Shown piece by piece: positions 1 through 10,159 of a stretch of DNA of 64,000 bases (within the stretch, counting starts at the first letter, position 1; each line of letters begins with the position of its first letter). The position numbers were made by a program, and so were the translations under genes. Origin of the DNA: Eriocheir sinensis (Eukaryota > Arthropoda > Malacostraca > Decapoda > Varunidae); NCBI RefSeq assembly GCF_024679095.1, contig NC_066535.1, positions 6,697,835 through 6,761,834 of the forward strand. Direction: 5' to 3'. The notes beneath the pieces are model-generated. The model was not told the DNA's origin. It did not search any database and worked only from the letters and a program-made list of their open reading frames with translations.

Positions 1-68
1 TGGAGTGTTTTGGAGGACAAGGCTACATTGAGGACACTGGCTTGCCCTCACACCTGCGTGATGCTCAG
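1..68 (+). CDS. ACAD gene exon 1 of those visible (partial)
   Basis: Codons run from base 3 and give [20 protein letters not shown] followed by AQ. The exon ends on a whole codon (CAG) at 68 and is followed by GTGAGG, a good donor. The left end is cut by the window. Confidence 0.85.
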
Positions 69-2661
69 GTGAGGGTTATATGCGTATCTGCAGTTGTCTC
101 TCCTTTCACTCCAGCCTTTTCTGACAAATGATCTAATTCCATCGCTCCACCTGGCTCTCTGTCTGCTGTGACTTCTACAATACTGGTTGCCACTCCATCA
201 CTTTGGTCATCCATCTGTTATCAGTTCTATGCATGATATGGCCTGCTCAATTCCACTTCTTATTCTTCAGTCATTAAAATATCTTCAGCCATAGTGATAA
301 TAAAGGTTGAAGATATTTTAATGGCTGTTAAGAATAAGAATTAAAAATAAGCAGGTCATAACATGCGCATAATTTATAACAAATGAACGACCAAAGTAAA
401 AGCGACAACCAGTGGATTGTAGAAGTCAGGGCAGACAGAAAATCAGGTGGAGGGATGAAATTAAATCATTTGTCAGAGCAGGATGGAGTGCATTAACATT
501 AGGCAGAGAGGTAGAGAATGTTGGAGATGGCCTTTATCCTGCAGTGGACTATTGATGCAGTGTCCATGTCTGAGGTGTGCATCATTGTGCTGTGGCAACC
601 TGCTGTTACAGTGAATGCCTGATTTCATGAACAATATGTAATTGCCCAGTATGGGAAATAGTTTTCATTATCAGTAATATGCAGGCAGCAATGATGAATA
701 CCACCAATCGTAATTGATTTTATTTCTAATGGTTAATAATGTCTGACAGCTTTTTGTTATACTTTTCTATGTGGAGGGCAGCACCAGGGCTATTAATAAA
801 TATAATCAGTAACCTTATCAATTAACAAAACTATGGTCTGCAGCAGTGTTAATAACTGGAAACTCAAAATTGACAATAATTTATTGAATTCATCACTATT
901 ACCTATATATTTTGATACTGACAACTATATCCAATGCTCAGACTATCATACATTATCCACAAAATCAGACACCCAAAGATTGCTACAGCACATCAATGCA
1001 AACTCTAGACTTGAGATCCACGACTACAGTAACTGATAATGATGCACTGAGCACTAATTGGTGACCAAAGGTCACAATAATGGCCAGGATCCCTTAAGAA
1101 GAAGGAGGAGGAGGAGGAGGAGGAGCGAGGAAACAAGCGAAAGAAGAAAAAATGAGGGGAAGAGAGAAGAAGGATAGAAAAGGAGAGGAAGAACGGGAAA
1201 AAAAGAGAAGAAGAAGAGGGGAAGACTGATTAAGCAGAATTTGTATATTTTGCAACTTTTGACCACAGTGTATATATAAAAGATTGATTAATACCTTGCT
1301 ACAGGTTCTGCCAATTTGGGAAGGGACAACAAACATAATGTCCCTGGATTTCCTACGAGCTGTGACCAAAAGCAACGGTGAAGCCCTGACTGTCTTACAT
1401 GAAGATATTCATGGTAAATATATTTCATTTTGCATCTTCTTTAGCATAAGAGATACTGGTATGTCTCAGATAAGCAAGCTACTTTATTAATAAAAAATGA
1501 TCGCAAATTTTTTTAGTGCTTGTCGTGGCTGTAGCTTTCTCATTCCAGAGTAACTGAATGGCTCTCTTCTATGTCTCCGTATTTCCTAGAAAATTAATTT
1601 CCACCCAGCCCTCTTTGCAGTGTCAACCACTGCATGCCTCCCCCCATCCCTCGGCCCCGCTGCACACGACTTTCTACTCACGCTCAACCCTATACTGTCC
1701 AAACCCCTTATGCAACAGTTAGCCAGCATCTCTATTCTTTCATTCCCTTCACTGGTAAACTCTGGAACAGTCTTCCTTCGTCTATATTTCCTCCTGCCTG
1801 TGACTTGACCTCTTTCAAGAAGAGTGTATCAAGACACCTCTCCACCCAAAATTGACCTCTCTTCTGGCTACTCTTTACATTTATTTTTTATGGGAGCGGC
1901 AAGTAGCGGGGTTTTTTTTTTTTTTTTTTTTTTTTTGTCCCCTTTTTGTTGACCTTGAGCCGTGTTCGATGTAAAAAAAAAATAAAAAAAAAATCATGGG
2001 AAAAAACTTCTTTATTCTTCCACTATTCATGCTCTTCTATTCTTAATGTACAATTCATCAAGCACAAATAGACTTGCATATTAATGTATGAGCACTACTA
2101 TTTCTTTTTCAAAATGGTGATGCAAATTACAGTTGGAGCAAGATATTAATCCTACTTGTGGTATTTTAGGTCGTCTTGAGCAGGCAAGGCAAAGCAAAGG
2201 ACCCAGCGATTTAGAAGACTCGTGCCATAAGGTGATGCAAGTCTTAGGCAGTCTCACAAAGTTCCTCCAGAATCACCCTCACCTTGTTCAGGTGGCTGCA
2301 CGTGACATTGCCAACACTATTGCTCATATCTATATTGGTAAGTCAAATTCTTACTCCTTCCTGCTGCTATGATTTTAACTAATTATTAAGAGGCCAACAC
2401 CCCAGCCTTGCTGTAGAAAGTGGGAGAAAAAAGATAGTTCTGTTGTATTACTCTTTTCTAATGAAACTTTTATGTTTCAACACAGGTAGCCTTCTCATTG
2501 ACCATGCAGCTTGGGAGAAGAGTGCCTCCAGTCTTCAGGCAGCCAAAATGTGGTGCCAACAACCTCTTGACTTCCTCGCACCAGATCAATACATGGTTGA
2601 CAACAGCACACTAGCTATGGAAGGTTATAACGGTAGTGAAGTCTATGGTCCTATGTTTTAA
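1..2661 (+). CDS. AidB-type acyl-CoA dehydrogenase, 3' part of a spliced gene
   Basis: Seen: four exons (1-68, 1305-1413, 2133-2337, 2486-2661) with GT-AG borders. They encode a C-terminal acyl-CoA dehydrogenase segment containing [18 protein letters not shown], then [17 protein letters not shown], then a helical region and an end at YGPMF followed by TAA. Known: the Gly-Gly-x-Gly-Tyr-x-Glu segment followed by an Ile-Trp-Glu-Gly-(Thr/Ser) motif is typical of the AidB / C. elegans ACDH-11 branch of the FAD-dependent acyl-CoA dehydrogenases, which oxidise or bind acyl-CoA in lipid metabolism. Inference: same branch here; substrate unknown. The 5' part lies outside the window. Oddity: exon 2 ends with one base of a codon, whereas exon 3 reads open only from a codon start, so a small exon is missing from this model or there is an assembly indel or a lesion. 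ACAD10/11-type is less likely because the end motif differs. Confidence 0.85.
86..520. repeat. Long imperfect inverted repeat inside intron 1
   Basis: Seen: the left arm (about 86-291) matches the reverse complement of the right arm (about 308-520) over roughly 200 bases with scattered mismatches and small indels. Examples are TGACTTCTACAAT near 168 against ATTGTAGAAGTCA near 416, and TTAAAATATCTTC (271-287 area) against GAAGATATTTTAA (310-322). The loop is only about 16 bases. The right arm read on + gives a stretch like [20 protein letters not shown], resembling the C-terminal end of a non-LTR reverse transcriptase ORF, so both arms probably derive from the same retroelement family in opposite orientation. 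The transcript of the host gene would contain this hairpin in its intron. Confidence 0.85.
1305..1413 (+). CDS. ACAD gene exon 2 of those visible
   Basis: The acceptor is a TACAG at 1300-1304 and the donor is GTAAAT at 1414. The exon starts in phase 0 with [10 protein letters not shown], the strongest family motif in the window. It is 109 bases long, so it ends with one base of the next codon. Confidence 0.88.
1600..1995 (+). mobile_element. LINE 3' end in intron 2 of the ACAD gene
   Basis: Seen: a frame at about 1634-1855 encodes a tail with [18 protein letters not shown] and [13 protein letters not shown], then a stop, a 25-base T run (1912-1936) and an A-rich end (about 1973-1994). Known: a Trp-Asn-Ser-Leu-Pro motif followed by a SFK(K/R)xxxxHL end closes many jockey/CR1-like non-LTR ORF2 proteins. 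The start of the fragment is in a neighbouring frame, so it carries at least one frameshift. It is a 5'-truncated dead copy in the same orientation as the host gene. Confidence 0.7.
2133..2337 (+). CDS. ACAD gene exon 3 of those visible
   Basis: It follows a TTACAG acceptor at 2127-2132 and ends at a GTAAGT donor (2338). Reads [20 protein letters not shown] and onward to IAHIYI, an amphipathic helical stretch as expected for the C-terminal helices of this family. It joins exon 4 in correct phase (one base plus two bases making Gly). It does not join exon 2 in phase: carrying over the G would reach a TAA after five codons. Confidence 0.75.
2486..2661 (+). CDS. ACAD gene terminal exon with stop
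   Basis: The acceptor CACAG ends at 2485. Two bases complete a Gly codon, then [20 protein letters not shown] and onward to EVYGPMF and TAA at 2659-2661. SINE-like sequence begins directly after the stop. Confidence 0.82.
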
Positions 2662-2968
2662 GGCAAGGTGAAGTTGGGAGCATACAGTATAGCTGTGCGT
2701 GGCAGCGATGTTCATCACAGTCTCGTTGGCCCTCTGAGTCTATGGTGGGAAACCCATTAACCCAACACAGGGCCAGTGTAACATCTGGGTTACCACTGTT
2801 TACCTTCCCTAGGTTTCCCAAGGTACCCTTTTATCAACCATCTTGAAAGGAAGGATGAACAGCTAGGTGGGCTGCATGCTGACTGTCCAAGCTGGAATTT
2901 CAATCCAGGCTCACAGATGTGTAGTTAGGGACACTAACCGCTGCACCGTGGAGGCGTATGCTTTAGTT
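2662..2968 (-). mobile_element. tRNA-derived SINE directly after the ACAD stop codon
   Basis: Read on the - strand, the head (2968 down to about 2890) is tRNA-like: GGTGCAGCGGTTAGTG resembles an A box and GAGCCTGGATTGAAATTCC a decayed B box. The tail (2662-2735 on +, GTGAAGTTGGGAGCATAC and following) is shared with the copy at 6571-6735. The SINE 3' end abuts the TAA of the acyl-CoA dehydrogenase, so it probably forms most of that gene's 3' UTR in antisense orientation. Confidence 0.7.
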
Positions 2969-3724
2969 CATATTGCAGTTGTAGAACTTTAATCTTTTAA
3001 CCAGTAACTATTACTTTCTGCAGTTATCATGTATCTACAGTATGCTCTGTGTAGTAAGAGGTGATTACTAGGGATGTAGCTCCAGTGATACTGGAGGGTG
3101 AGGGTAAAGATTGTTCCCATTCAACTAATTTAGACTAGAATGCCAATACTGAAAATGCTCAAATTTCCCTATTGATGCCATCTTATCCAAGAAAATAAAG
3201 TTGCCAATTACCCAAGAAATATTAAGTCAGGTGCAAAGGCTTCATGCTTAAACTAAAGTTTATGGCAGCTGTATAGAATTAGTGTTAATTTGTTACATTA
3301 ATTTGTAATCAGCCATATATTTTTTTATGAAATACAATTTTACATATGAAGTTTAGTGTGTAAGGGAATATTTTCCTGAGGTGACAATACTAAGGATGAA
3401 ATACTTGTGCAAAAAATGAAATAATTGTGCAAAATTAGTTCCTAAATCCATGAAAGATATATTTTTACATATAGTTTTATAACCGTATTAATAGACTTGG
3501 AGCTGTGTCCAATAAATGTGTGATCAACAAGCAACTAGTTTTACTTGCAATTTTGACCGAGTTAATGATCCGTTTTCTGGACAGGTTTGGGAAATCCGAA
3601 ATCCGAAATCAGTTTTCATTTAGATTTATGATTATGAATAAAATTTGTCATTCACAATAGTCTGATCACATGCTGGACTCTCGATAGCCAGCAATATCCC
3701 TTTACCTTTAAGCTACATATTCAC
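2969..3724. other. AT-rich unique sequence, 3' flank of ACAD gene
   Basis: There is no coding frame or recognisable repeat apart from the AATAAA hexamers. Confidence 0.5.
3194..3199 (+). promoter_or_regulatory. Possible polyadenylation signal AATAAA
   Basis: This is the first AATAAA downstream of the ACAD stop codon; a second one is at 3511-3516. Either could end the transcript. No transcript evidence is available. Confidence 0.3.
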
Positions 3725-3935
3725 AGGTGTTTGGATACAGCCAAGACCTCACATCACATCCACACATGCCTGGGAGGTGGGACACAACTCCTGTTTGACA
3801 TCCAGTATCCATTCACTGGTGGGTTTATACAGGGCATGAATGAATAAAAGGCTGTCCATTCATCTCCACTCTCCCTGGAAATCGAACCTGGGACGTCTAT
3901 TGTGTAAGGCAAGTGTGCTAAATGCTGCATTACGT
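3725..3935 (-). mobile_element. tRNA-derived SINE fragment
   Basis: On the - strand from about 3935 there is a tRNA-like start (TTTAGCACACTTGCC) and 25-30 bases later CCAGGTTCGATTTCC, a good RNA polymerase III B box. This is followed by a body with GGAGAGTGGAGATGAATGG. The open - strand frame across it is a by-product of the SINE. Confidence 0.65.
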
Positions 3936-3943
3936 GCAAATGC

Positions 3944-4200
3944 GTGTGTGTATCTACCTAGTTGTTGTATACAGGATTTGAGCTATGCTCTTCATATCTG
4001 ATTTTATCCAACTTTACTTTAAATTCATGGATGTTCTGAACTAATTATCTCCACAGACTTTTCCAAGTGTCAATGTTTCTGCTGAAGAAGCCAAACTAGT
4101 ATACTTCCTTTTTGCATCTCGTTTTCTTCAATTTATGTTCATGATCCCTTGTCCTTCCACTATCCCTCACGTGCAAGTCTTCGGTTTATATATTCCACGT
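3944..4200 (-). mobile_element. LINE 3' end (CR1-like), decayed
   Basis: Read on the - strand, degenerate frames give RTRDHEHKLKKTRCKKEV, FFSRNIDTWKSL and VHEFKVKLDKIRYEEH in order, with stops between them. These match the closing part of CR1-like ORF2 proteins (Arg-Asn-x-x-Asp-x-Trp-x-Ser-Leu then Phe-Lys-x-Lys-Leu-Asp-Lys). The element may extend further toward 4370. It carries several stops and is a relic. Confidence 0.6.
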
Positions 4201-5480
4201 CTATTATGAGTTGGAATATCAAAACTGGGGCTTCTCTGATCAGTCTTATTTTTGTATACTGTCCTATAGCTCCTTACAGCCTCAGAACCCACCCTGGAAG
4301 GGGTGCTTCTTGCATTATGTTTTAGCTTGGTGGGAAGACCTGAGGGTGTACTTTTCCAATTTCCCATAAAAGGACTATGGTTTACAGGTCAGAGACCCTC
4401 TGTGTGTGCCGAGAGCATTGTGACTGCACACATTACACATACCTTCTCTACTTCTCATGGTAAAAAGCCCTCGTTCAACCATGCTTGTTCTTTATCAATC
4501 AGAGAGGCAGCTCGCAATAGGAACTTGAGCCTTCCAACTTGTAACAAGTACACTGTATATTTGTCAAACTTTCTCTGAAATTTCCACTTTGGACAAAACA
4601 GGGCATATTCCTTCCACTCATCCCCTCCCTGAGTTTACTGTGCCTGATACAAAAATCCTTGGTAATCATGTCTTCTATACCCTTTCTGGCCTGAATCCTT
4701 AGATGGCTTATGGACATAATGGAGTTCCAATTGTCTTATAAAACTGCAACTCGTGCTTACATCCTGCCTGGTCTTACACTTTCTGCCTTTGCCTTTCAAC
4801 ATGTCCTGCTGGAAATATGCTTGTATACCACTGCCAAGTAAAATAACTGTTCTAACCCTTTAACTTCATTATCGTCTTATAGCTTTACTCTCTTGTCTTC
4901 CTAAGGCTTTTTGGGTATTAGTGTTCTGGCGAACACTAATTCCCTAACACCACCTCACTCCCCTTAGGACTGGCCCCCTCGAGCAGCGTTCCGCGTGGCA
5001 GTGGAGGCCAGTACTCGTTAGCCCAGTACTTGTTAGTCACAACTTTCCCGGCGCGGGCTGTTTGGCGGGTTGGTCACTTGGTCCGCTGGTCATGCTCGCC
5101 GCTCAGGGCAGGTTCCCGGCCAGGCAGGGTCTCACTTTCGCTAGGATTACGCACTGAAGCCACGCTAACAGGGTATGTTCGCCCGTTTGTACGCCTTTAA
5201 CAATTACTACTACACCAGGAAAAAAACATGCATCCAAATTGGAATCGTACGCACGAACTGGCAAACAACCCCTACGCAGTTACGACACCTTGATGTGAAC
5301 CACTACACTGTTTTAACAACCGTTACGAATTTCACGCACTGGAATGCATTTTTACCGTAACGTCGCTACAATGATTAAAATATTGACACTAACGAATATT
5401 CCAGCTGACGTGATGCAAATTTGTTAGCCAGGTGCGGCACAGGGTTTGTTCTGTGCCTTGAGCCGCGGGAATCAAGACGG
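4201..5480. other. No recognised gene; small hairpin at about 4920
   Basis: This is mixed-composition sequence. GTGTTCTGGCGAACAC at about 4921-4936 forms a perfect 6-base-stem hairpin. GC content rises from about 4970. Open frames are short and show no family resemblance. Confidence 0.4.
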
Positions 5481-5890
5481 ACAGAGTCGTGCACAGCAAT
5501 AGACGGTGTCGTGCACGGACTGGAAGGTGCGTGTTGGGCTTAAATCAGCCTAACATTACCTTTGAATTATCGTGTGAGTGTGAGCTTCAGCCAGTGTGTG
5601 TGGCTGCTCGGCGCTGCTGTTCCTTTATTCAGGAAGGGCCTTCGTGTAGCCAAGAGCCAGCTAAATATACTACACCTCCTCGGTGTTTAGCCTTACCCTT
5701 CGCCTGGCCGGCGGGCTCATATTCACTTTTAAGCATGTATGATTTTTTTGTTTCAGTGTTTCGGACGACCAGTTGGCCAGCGCGGCCAGAGCGGCGGGCG
5801 GCTGGCCAGCCCAGAACCGGTGCCGCCATACCTGCCGCACAACTTTCACTCACCACCAGTTAGTTACCAGTCAGTATATTTTCTAATTCC
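5481..5890. other. GC-rich block with open frames on both strands, coding not supported
   Basis: A 124-codon frame (+, 5489-5863) and a 75-codon frame (-) overlap here. GC richness alone lowers stop-codon frequency, and neither product has recognisable motifs. A TTTTTTTGTTTCAG at 5745-5758 looks like a splice acceptor, so an exon is possible but unproven. Confidence 0.25.
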
Positions 5891-6069
5891 ACGATTCGTT
5901 CTGTTCTTGCAAGTCTTACTAGTTATACTGGTGAGATGATGATGACCAGAGCTCATTGTTAACAGTCATCATTCAAGTTCAGAGAATCGTCACTGCCTTC
6001 GCTGCAAGCACTTGAAAGATGACTGAACTCAGGTCACACGAGAAGCCTACCAGCAAGAGCAGGGTTGAT

Positions 6070-6310
6070 GGCCTCCGCTGAGGTGCCTTGTCGCCCGCAA
6101 GGCATCAACTTTCTCACGAGGCATCCGTGTTGCCGAGTGGCTCAACAAGCTCCTGAACGCCAAAAATGCATTTTTTGAGGACGATTGCTTGTAGTACAAG
6201 CCTCATTACGGCAAGCAGTCCACGAGTGCCACCAATGACTACGATGATAAAGTCGACCACTTTCGGACCGTCTTGCACTCACAATGTTGGGTTTGCAAAT
6301 TGCTGCAGAA
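6070..6310 (+). pseudogene. Possible decayed coding segment of unknown family
   Basis: The frame through about 6091-6310 reads RGIRVAEWLNKLLNAKNAFF, then one in-frame TAG, then further sensible composition (KPHYGKQSTSATNDYDDKVD). The single stop in an otherwise protein-like run suggests an old gene or transposon fragment. The family is not recognised. Confidence 0.25.
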
Positions 6311-6570
6311 AATTAAACCCTGGACAATTCAGGGCCCACTTCTAGTCCTTCCCCAATCTTTTATCTTTATTATGCCTATTGATAAAAATAATCATTGCTT
6401 CAACCCCTAAAACAACCACCTATTAATCTAACAATTCTATTATTTTTAGTTATTTGAAACTGGCAATTGAAAATCTTTTAAACATCAGTGAGAGAGAGGG
6501 GGGGGGGGGCAGGAGGAGGGGGAGGTTAATTCATGTTTTCTGACCTCAGCTGATGTTTGGCAGACACTGG

Positions 6571-6735
6571 AGGTAAGGTAAAGTTGTAGGGCATATACTA
6601 TAACTGCGCGTGGCCTCAGTGCTCATCTCCATCACATTAGCCCTGGAGACTCCTGCCAACAGCTACGGCCCAGGCACTCGACGACTCCATGCGTCCACAG
6701 CAACCACAAAGGCCCTGGAGGCGGCACAGCAGACT
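6571..6735 (-). mobile_element. SINE tail copy
   Basis: AAGGTAAAGTT, then GCATA-TACTATAACTGCGCGTGGCC and the bases that follow match the tail of the SINE at 2662-2735 at most positions. After about 80 bases the two diverge. No tRNA-like head is visible, so this copy is truncated or belongs to a sister family sharing the tail. Confidence 0.6.
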
Positions 6736-6885
6736 AGAAACATGTTCGTCTTTATACTGTAGCAACAACATGATTGTATAAACATTCATTTATCTTAAGT
6801 TGCCAAATACCTATATAGTTTTACTAAACATTAGAATATTAAGACATGTAAACAACCGGCCACCAATATTTGAGACTAATGCATT

Positions 6886-6887
<2 letters not shown>

Positions 6888-6931
<44 letters not shown>
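6888..6931. repeat. (TG)n microsatellite
   Basis: This is an uninterrupted TG run of 44 bases. Confidence 0.98.
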
Positions 6932-8230
6932 CATTCAAGCCATTAATCACACGCAGACAAAACCCGTAGGAATTTACTTCGTCATAAATTGTCAGAATCC
7001 CAAACAATATCACAATTACTTCTACTACAACTGCTACTACTACTAATGATAATTACAATAATCGAATCATCGTTTATATCAACACCACTCGAATAAAATA
7101 AAATCCATCATGAAGCTTCGGGTATCCTGGTCAAGGCCACAGACTACACGAGGTAACCCGCGCCGAGAGCAGCTAACCATCACTACAACTATCACTGAAC
7201 CATCGACTCCCCGGCTCGCGGCGCTTCACGGTGTTCAGGCACTTGCTAATGACTTGCTAATTTGTGTTATGGTGGACCGTATTCAAGTGTGAAAGGTTAT
7301 GGGAACGACTCCACCGCTTCCTCCTTTCAGAAATCTAACCATATCTAAAATACGCTAAATTGTGAGTTATCTTTAATTGCTCAACACTGTCTAAAATACT
7401 CTGAACTAACAGTCGTTGAACACTTTAAAAATATATTCTAGACATGTGCCTGATGTTATGCCTACTGCTCGGTGTGAGGACGTCTGATCGAGGATGTTAC
7501 GCAAAGAGGGTTGCCTAACACTGTCAAAACATATAATTGTACTTAAACCGCAAATTCTTTAATAGTATGCTGTTCGAGAGACGTAGTGTGATTGATGATA
7601 CTTGATTTCCTGTAAGCTGTGTCGTTTCTCTTGGTCGTTGAACTTGTAAATGACATAATAATGGCGTGGAGCGAACTCTGGAAACAGGAGATTGAGCGCT
7701 TATGTATGGCATGGGCTTGGAAAAACTAGTATAAATATATTTTACAAACAGGGTCACCCCCCCCCCCCCCCACGCACACACCAACACGCTGAAAGTATAT
7801 CAAATCCACTTCAGTTTGAATACGAGGCAAACTTGAAACTAGCCCGCTGAAAGGAAACATGAAGGAAGGAAGGGCGAGACGAAGAGTTTGCTTGAGGGAG
7901 GAGGGATAAAGAGGATAGAGAGGAGGAAAGGAAGGGTGATTTATACAGCAAGAGGGAGTGAAAGAGAAACAAGGAGGAAGGAAAATGAGGCGCGACAGAG
8001 AGCGGAGGCCAGGGAGGGATAGCTAGAAAGATTGATAGATGAAAAATGTGGAAGGAGAGAGGAAGGAATGGAGGGAAGCGGAAGTGTTGCGCCATGAGGG
8101 CGGAAGTAAGTACACAACCAGCCCGACCAGACGCCTTCAGGGAGGCTCGGGTTGTTGCTCCGCCTCGGCGTCACTTTCCTTAACAATCCCTCACGCCCCC
8201 ACTCCGCTGTGGCTGCGGCTTTATTTTTAG
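6932..8230. other. Intergenic sequence with a C15 run and a GA-rich stretch
   Basis: A homopolymer of 15 C lies at 7757-7771 and a purine-rich segment at 7855-8095. Nothing coding is recognised. CpG content rises from about 8090. Confidence 0.4.
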
Positions 8231-8334
8231 CAATATGATGGAAGCAGCTGGACAAGGACAGGCGTTGCAGTATTCCTGGACGCAAAGGATCTTGGCTACA
8301 GCTGGGTGTGCGTGTGACCGGTGTGGCCTTATGA

Positions 8335-8685
8335 CTCGCCATCACATGGACTTCCACAAAATCGCCCGTCAGGGTTCGCAGAATTACAGGACATGGCTCA
8401 GAGTACTCTGCGTTGTTTCGAGGCGAACGTCATCAGGGTCTCAGAGATGCAGCGATGCGTATGGCGCGCGGGGAATCGATTTCATGGTTATCTACTAAAT
8501 CTCTGGGTCCGGGGATTCAGTTCATCACTATGGTGTTTGGTATTTTGTTTGTCAGCACGATGGCCGGCTGGCTCATGTTTGAGGCAAGGCCTCATTATAT
8601 CGAGGTCAAGTTGTTACACACGAAACGGGTACTGACGGAGTTGCTCGACGCCACGCACAAATACATATTTTACGAACCTACCTAG
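8335..8685 (+). CDS. Uncharacterised ORF with one predicted membrane helix
   Basis: The frame is open from a TGA at 8332 to TAG at 8683-8685. ATG codons at 8455 and 8461 could start a product of about 75 residues: MRMARGESISWLSTKSLGPG, then the hydrophobic segment FITMVFGILFVSTMAGWLMF, then a charged C-terminus ending YIFYEPT. The hydrophobic run plus flanking charges resembles a small single-pass membrane protein. A second, different frame (+, 8235-8498) overlaps. No intron signals are needed. I do not recognise the family, and a chance ORF in GC-rich DNA cannot be excluded. Confidence 0.3.
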   Translation, partial: LAITWTSTKSPVRVRRITGHGSEYSALFRGERHQGLRDAAMRMARGESISWLSTKSLGPGIQFITMVFGILFVSTMAGWLMFEARPHYIEVKLLHTKRVLTELLDATHKYIFYEPT

Positions 8686-9960
8686 CTATTGAGAAACAAA
8701 CAAATGTATCAGCATAAAAAATAGAACCAATGCAAATTATGAATAATTAAATTATAAATACAAGGAAATCAGAGTTTAGAGGTGCCTCCTGACACAACCA
8801 CATCACTCACTCGTAAATGCGTAAAGAGCAGCAACATTTCTGCCGCGTCCTGCTTGCTCATTCGTTTTTAGGGCAACATCTGCTGACGGTCTGTGTGGCC
8901 GCTGATGGAACACGTGGAGAACCCAATTTCAATTTCATGTCTATACAGGAAATGTCTGAAGGACGTGACTTTCACTGCGAAGACGCGGCAGAGTTGAAGG
9001 AGGAGGAGGGAGGCGGAGGAGGACGAAGGGAGGGGGGAGGGTAGGCAGGGCAGGTACGTAGGGAAAGTTAAGTAAGGGGGAGGGGAGGATGAACCTGCAC
9101 TGAAGTGAGAGCGAAAACAGAGAGAGTAATGTGCGTGGAGCGTTTTAGTGATGGAGCATTTAGTACGTAGTCAAGGGTGGAAAGTAGGACTCGGTCGCGT
9201 TGGGGGGCCGGGAGGGGGGGGGTCTTATGCTCCCAGCTATGGTGGAACTTATTTTCACTTACCAGCTTTCGCTTTCAGTGGGTTAGATGTCTACACGGGC
9301 GGGGCAGGGTGAGGAGGATATGGGGTGTGGCGATGAGCCGGAGACGTGCACGTAAAGGCCAGGAGGGAGAGGGAGGCAGCACTGGCGAGACACGGATGTG
9401 GGGCACTGCAGGCGATGCGTGGAGCAGCGAGGCGGCGAGTGGCGGAGCAGCGGTTTGGGGCTTCATGGAGCTTCCCTCACAGGCTTGTTTTGGGCCAGTG
9501 CAGACAATACCAAAGCGTCGTCTCACATGTCTCCTGGCACGGCTGCTGCACTTGTTCTTACTGCCTAGAGGGACGAGGAAGGAGAAAGGAAGGGGCTGCA
9601 GGAGTGGGTCATCTTGTGGAGCTGGAGAGACGATCTGCCGAGTCACGTGTGAGGTTCGCCCACTTTCCCGAGAGGAACATGTTCAGCAGAGCCCCGCCGA
9701 GGGTACGGGTGGAATGGCTAGAGATGAATATCTATTCCAATGACACAACCTGCAACATCAAAAAACACATAACTCCTAATTATTGCAACTAGGAAAAAGG
9801 GTGCGAGTAAGAATGACTGGAGGAGGATATCTACTCCAATGCAACAAATAAGTACATAAAACCAATTTATTGCAGCTCTGGAAACGTCACTTTCTATATG
9901 ATTCAGGCAAATTAAATTTATATTGCGAAAACGAGAGAGAATCATTCAGGTGCATAGGCG
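8686..9960. other. GC- and purine-rich sequence with overlapping unproven ORFs
   Basis: 9177-9743 is open for 188 codons on + and an overlapping - frame (9275-9646) is also open. Compositions are Arg/Gly-rich and low-complexity, as expected from GC-rich, GAG/AGG-rich DNA. There is no motif support. At 9720-9860 a degenerate direct repeat of about 99 bases is seen (ATATCTATTCCAATG at 9728 and ATATCTACTCCAATG at 9827). Confidence 0.35.
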
Positions 9961-9961
9961 A

Positions 9962-9993
9962 GGTGGTGGTGGTGGCGGCGGCGGCGGCGGCGG
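9962..9993. repeat. (GGT)n(GGC)n run
   Basis: Trinucleotide repeat, about 11 units, GGT changing to GGC. Confidence 0.95.
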
Positions 9994-10159
9994 GGCCCTG
10001 CACACAACACTGTATTTAGAAAGCAGCGGTCCCGCGGCGGCAGCACTGTGGCGTGGGAGCGGGAGAAGCACTACGTCACATGTGCCAGAAGCCGCGCCAC
10101 GTCCTATTATTCACCTTCACTCTCTTTACGGTTCCGTTGGCCAAGCCGCGTTGAGCCAC

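Noticed and set aside
2890..2968. Functional tRNA gene
   Set aside because: A-box and B-box-like words exist, but no cloverleaf with paired acceptor ends is apparent and the B box is decayed. It fits a SINE head.
3754..3939. 61-codon frame on the - strand
   Set aside because: It coincides with a tRNA-derived SINE containing a B box.
9177..9743. 188-codon Arg/Gly-rich frame overlapping a 123-codon frame on the other strand
   Set aside because: GC- and AGG-rich sequence lowers stop frequency on both strands. No motif supports either.
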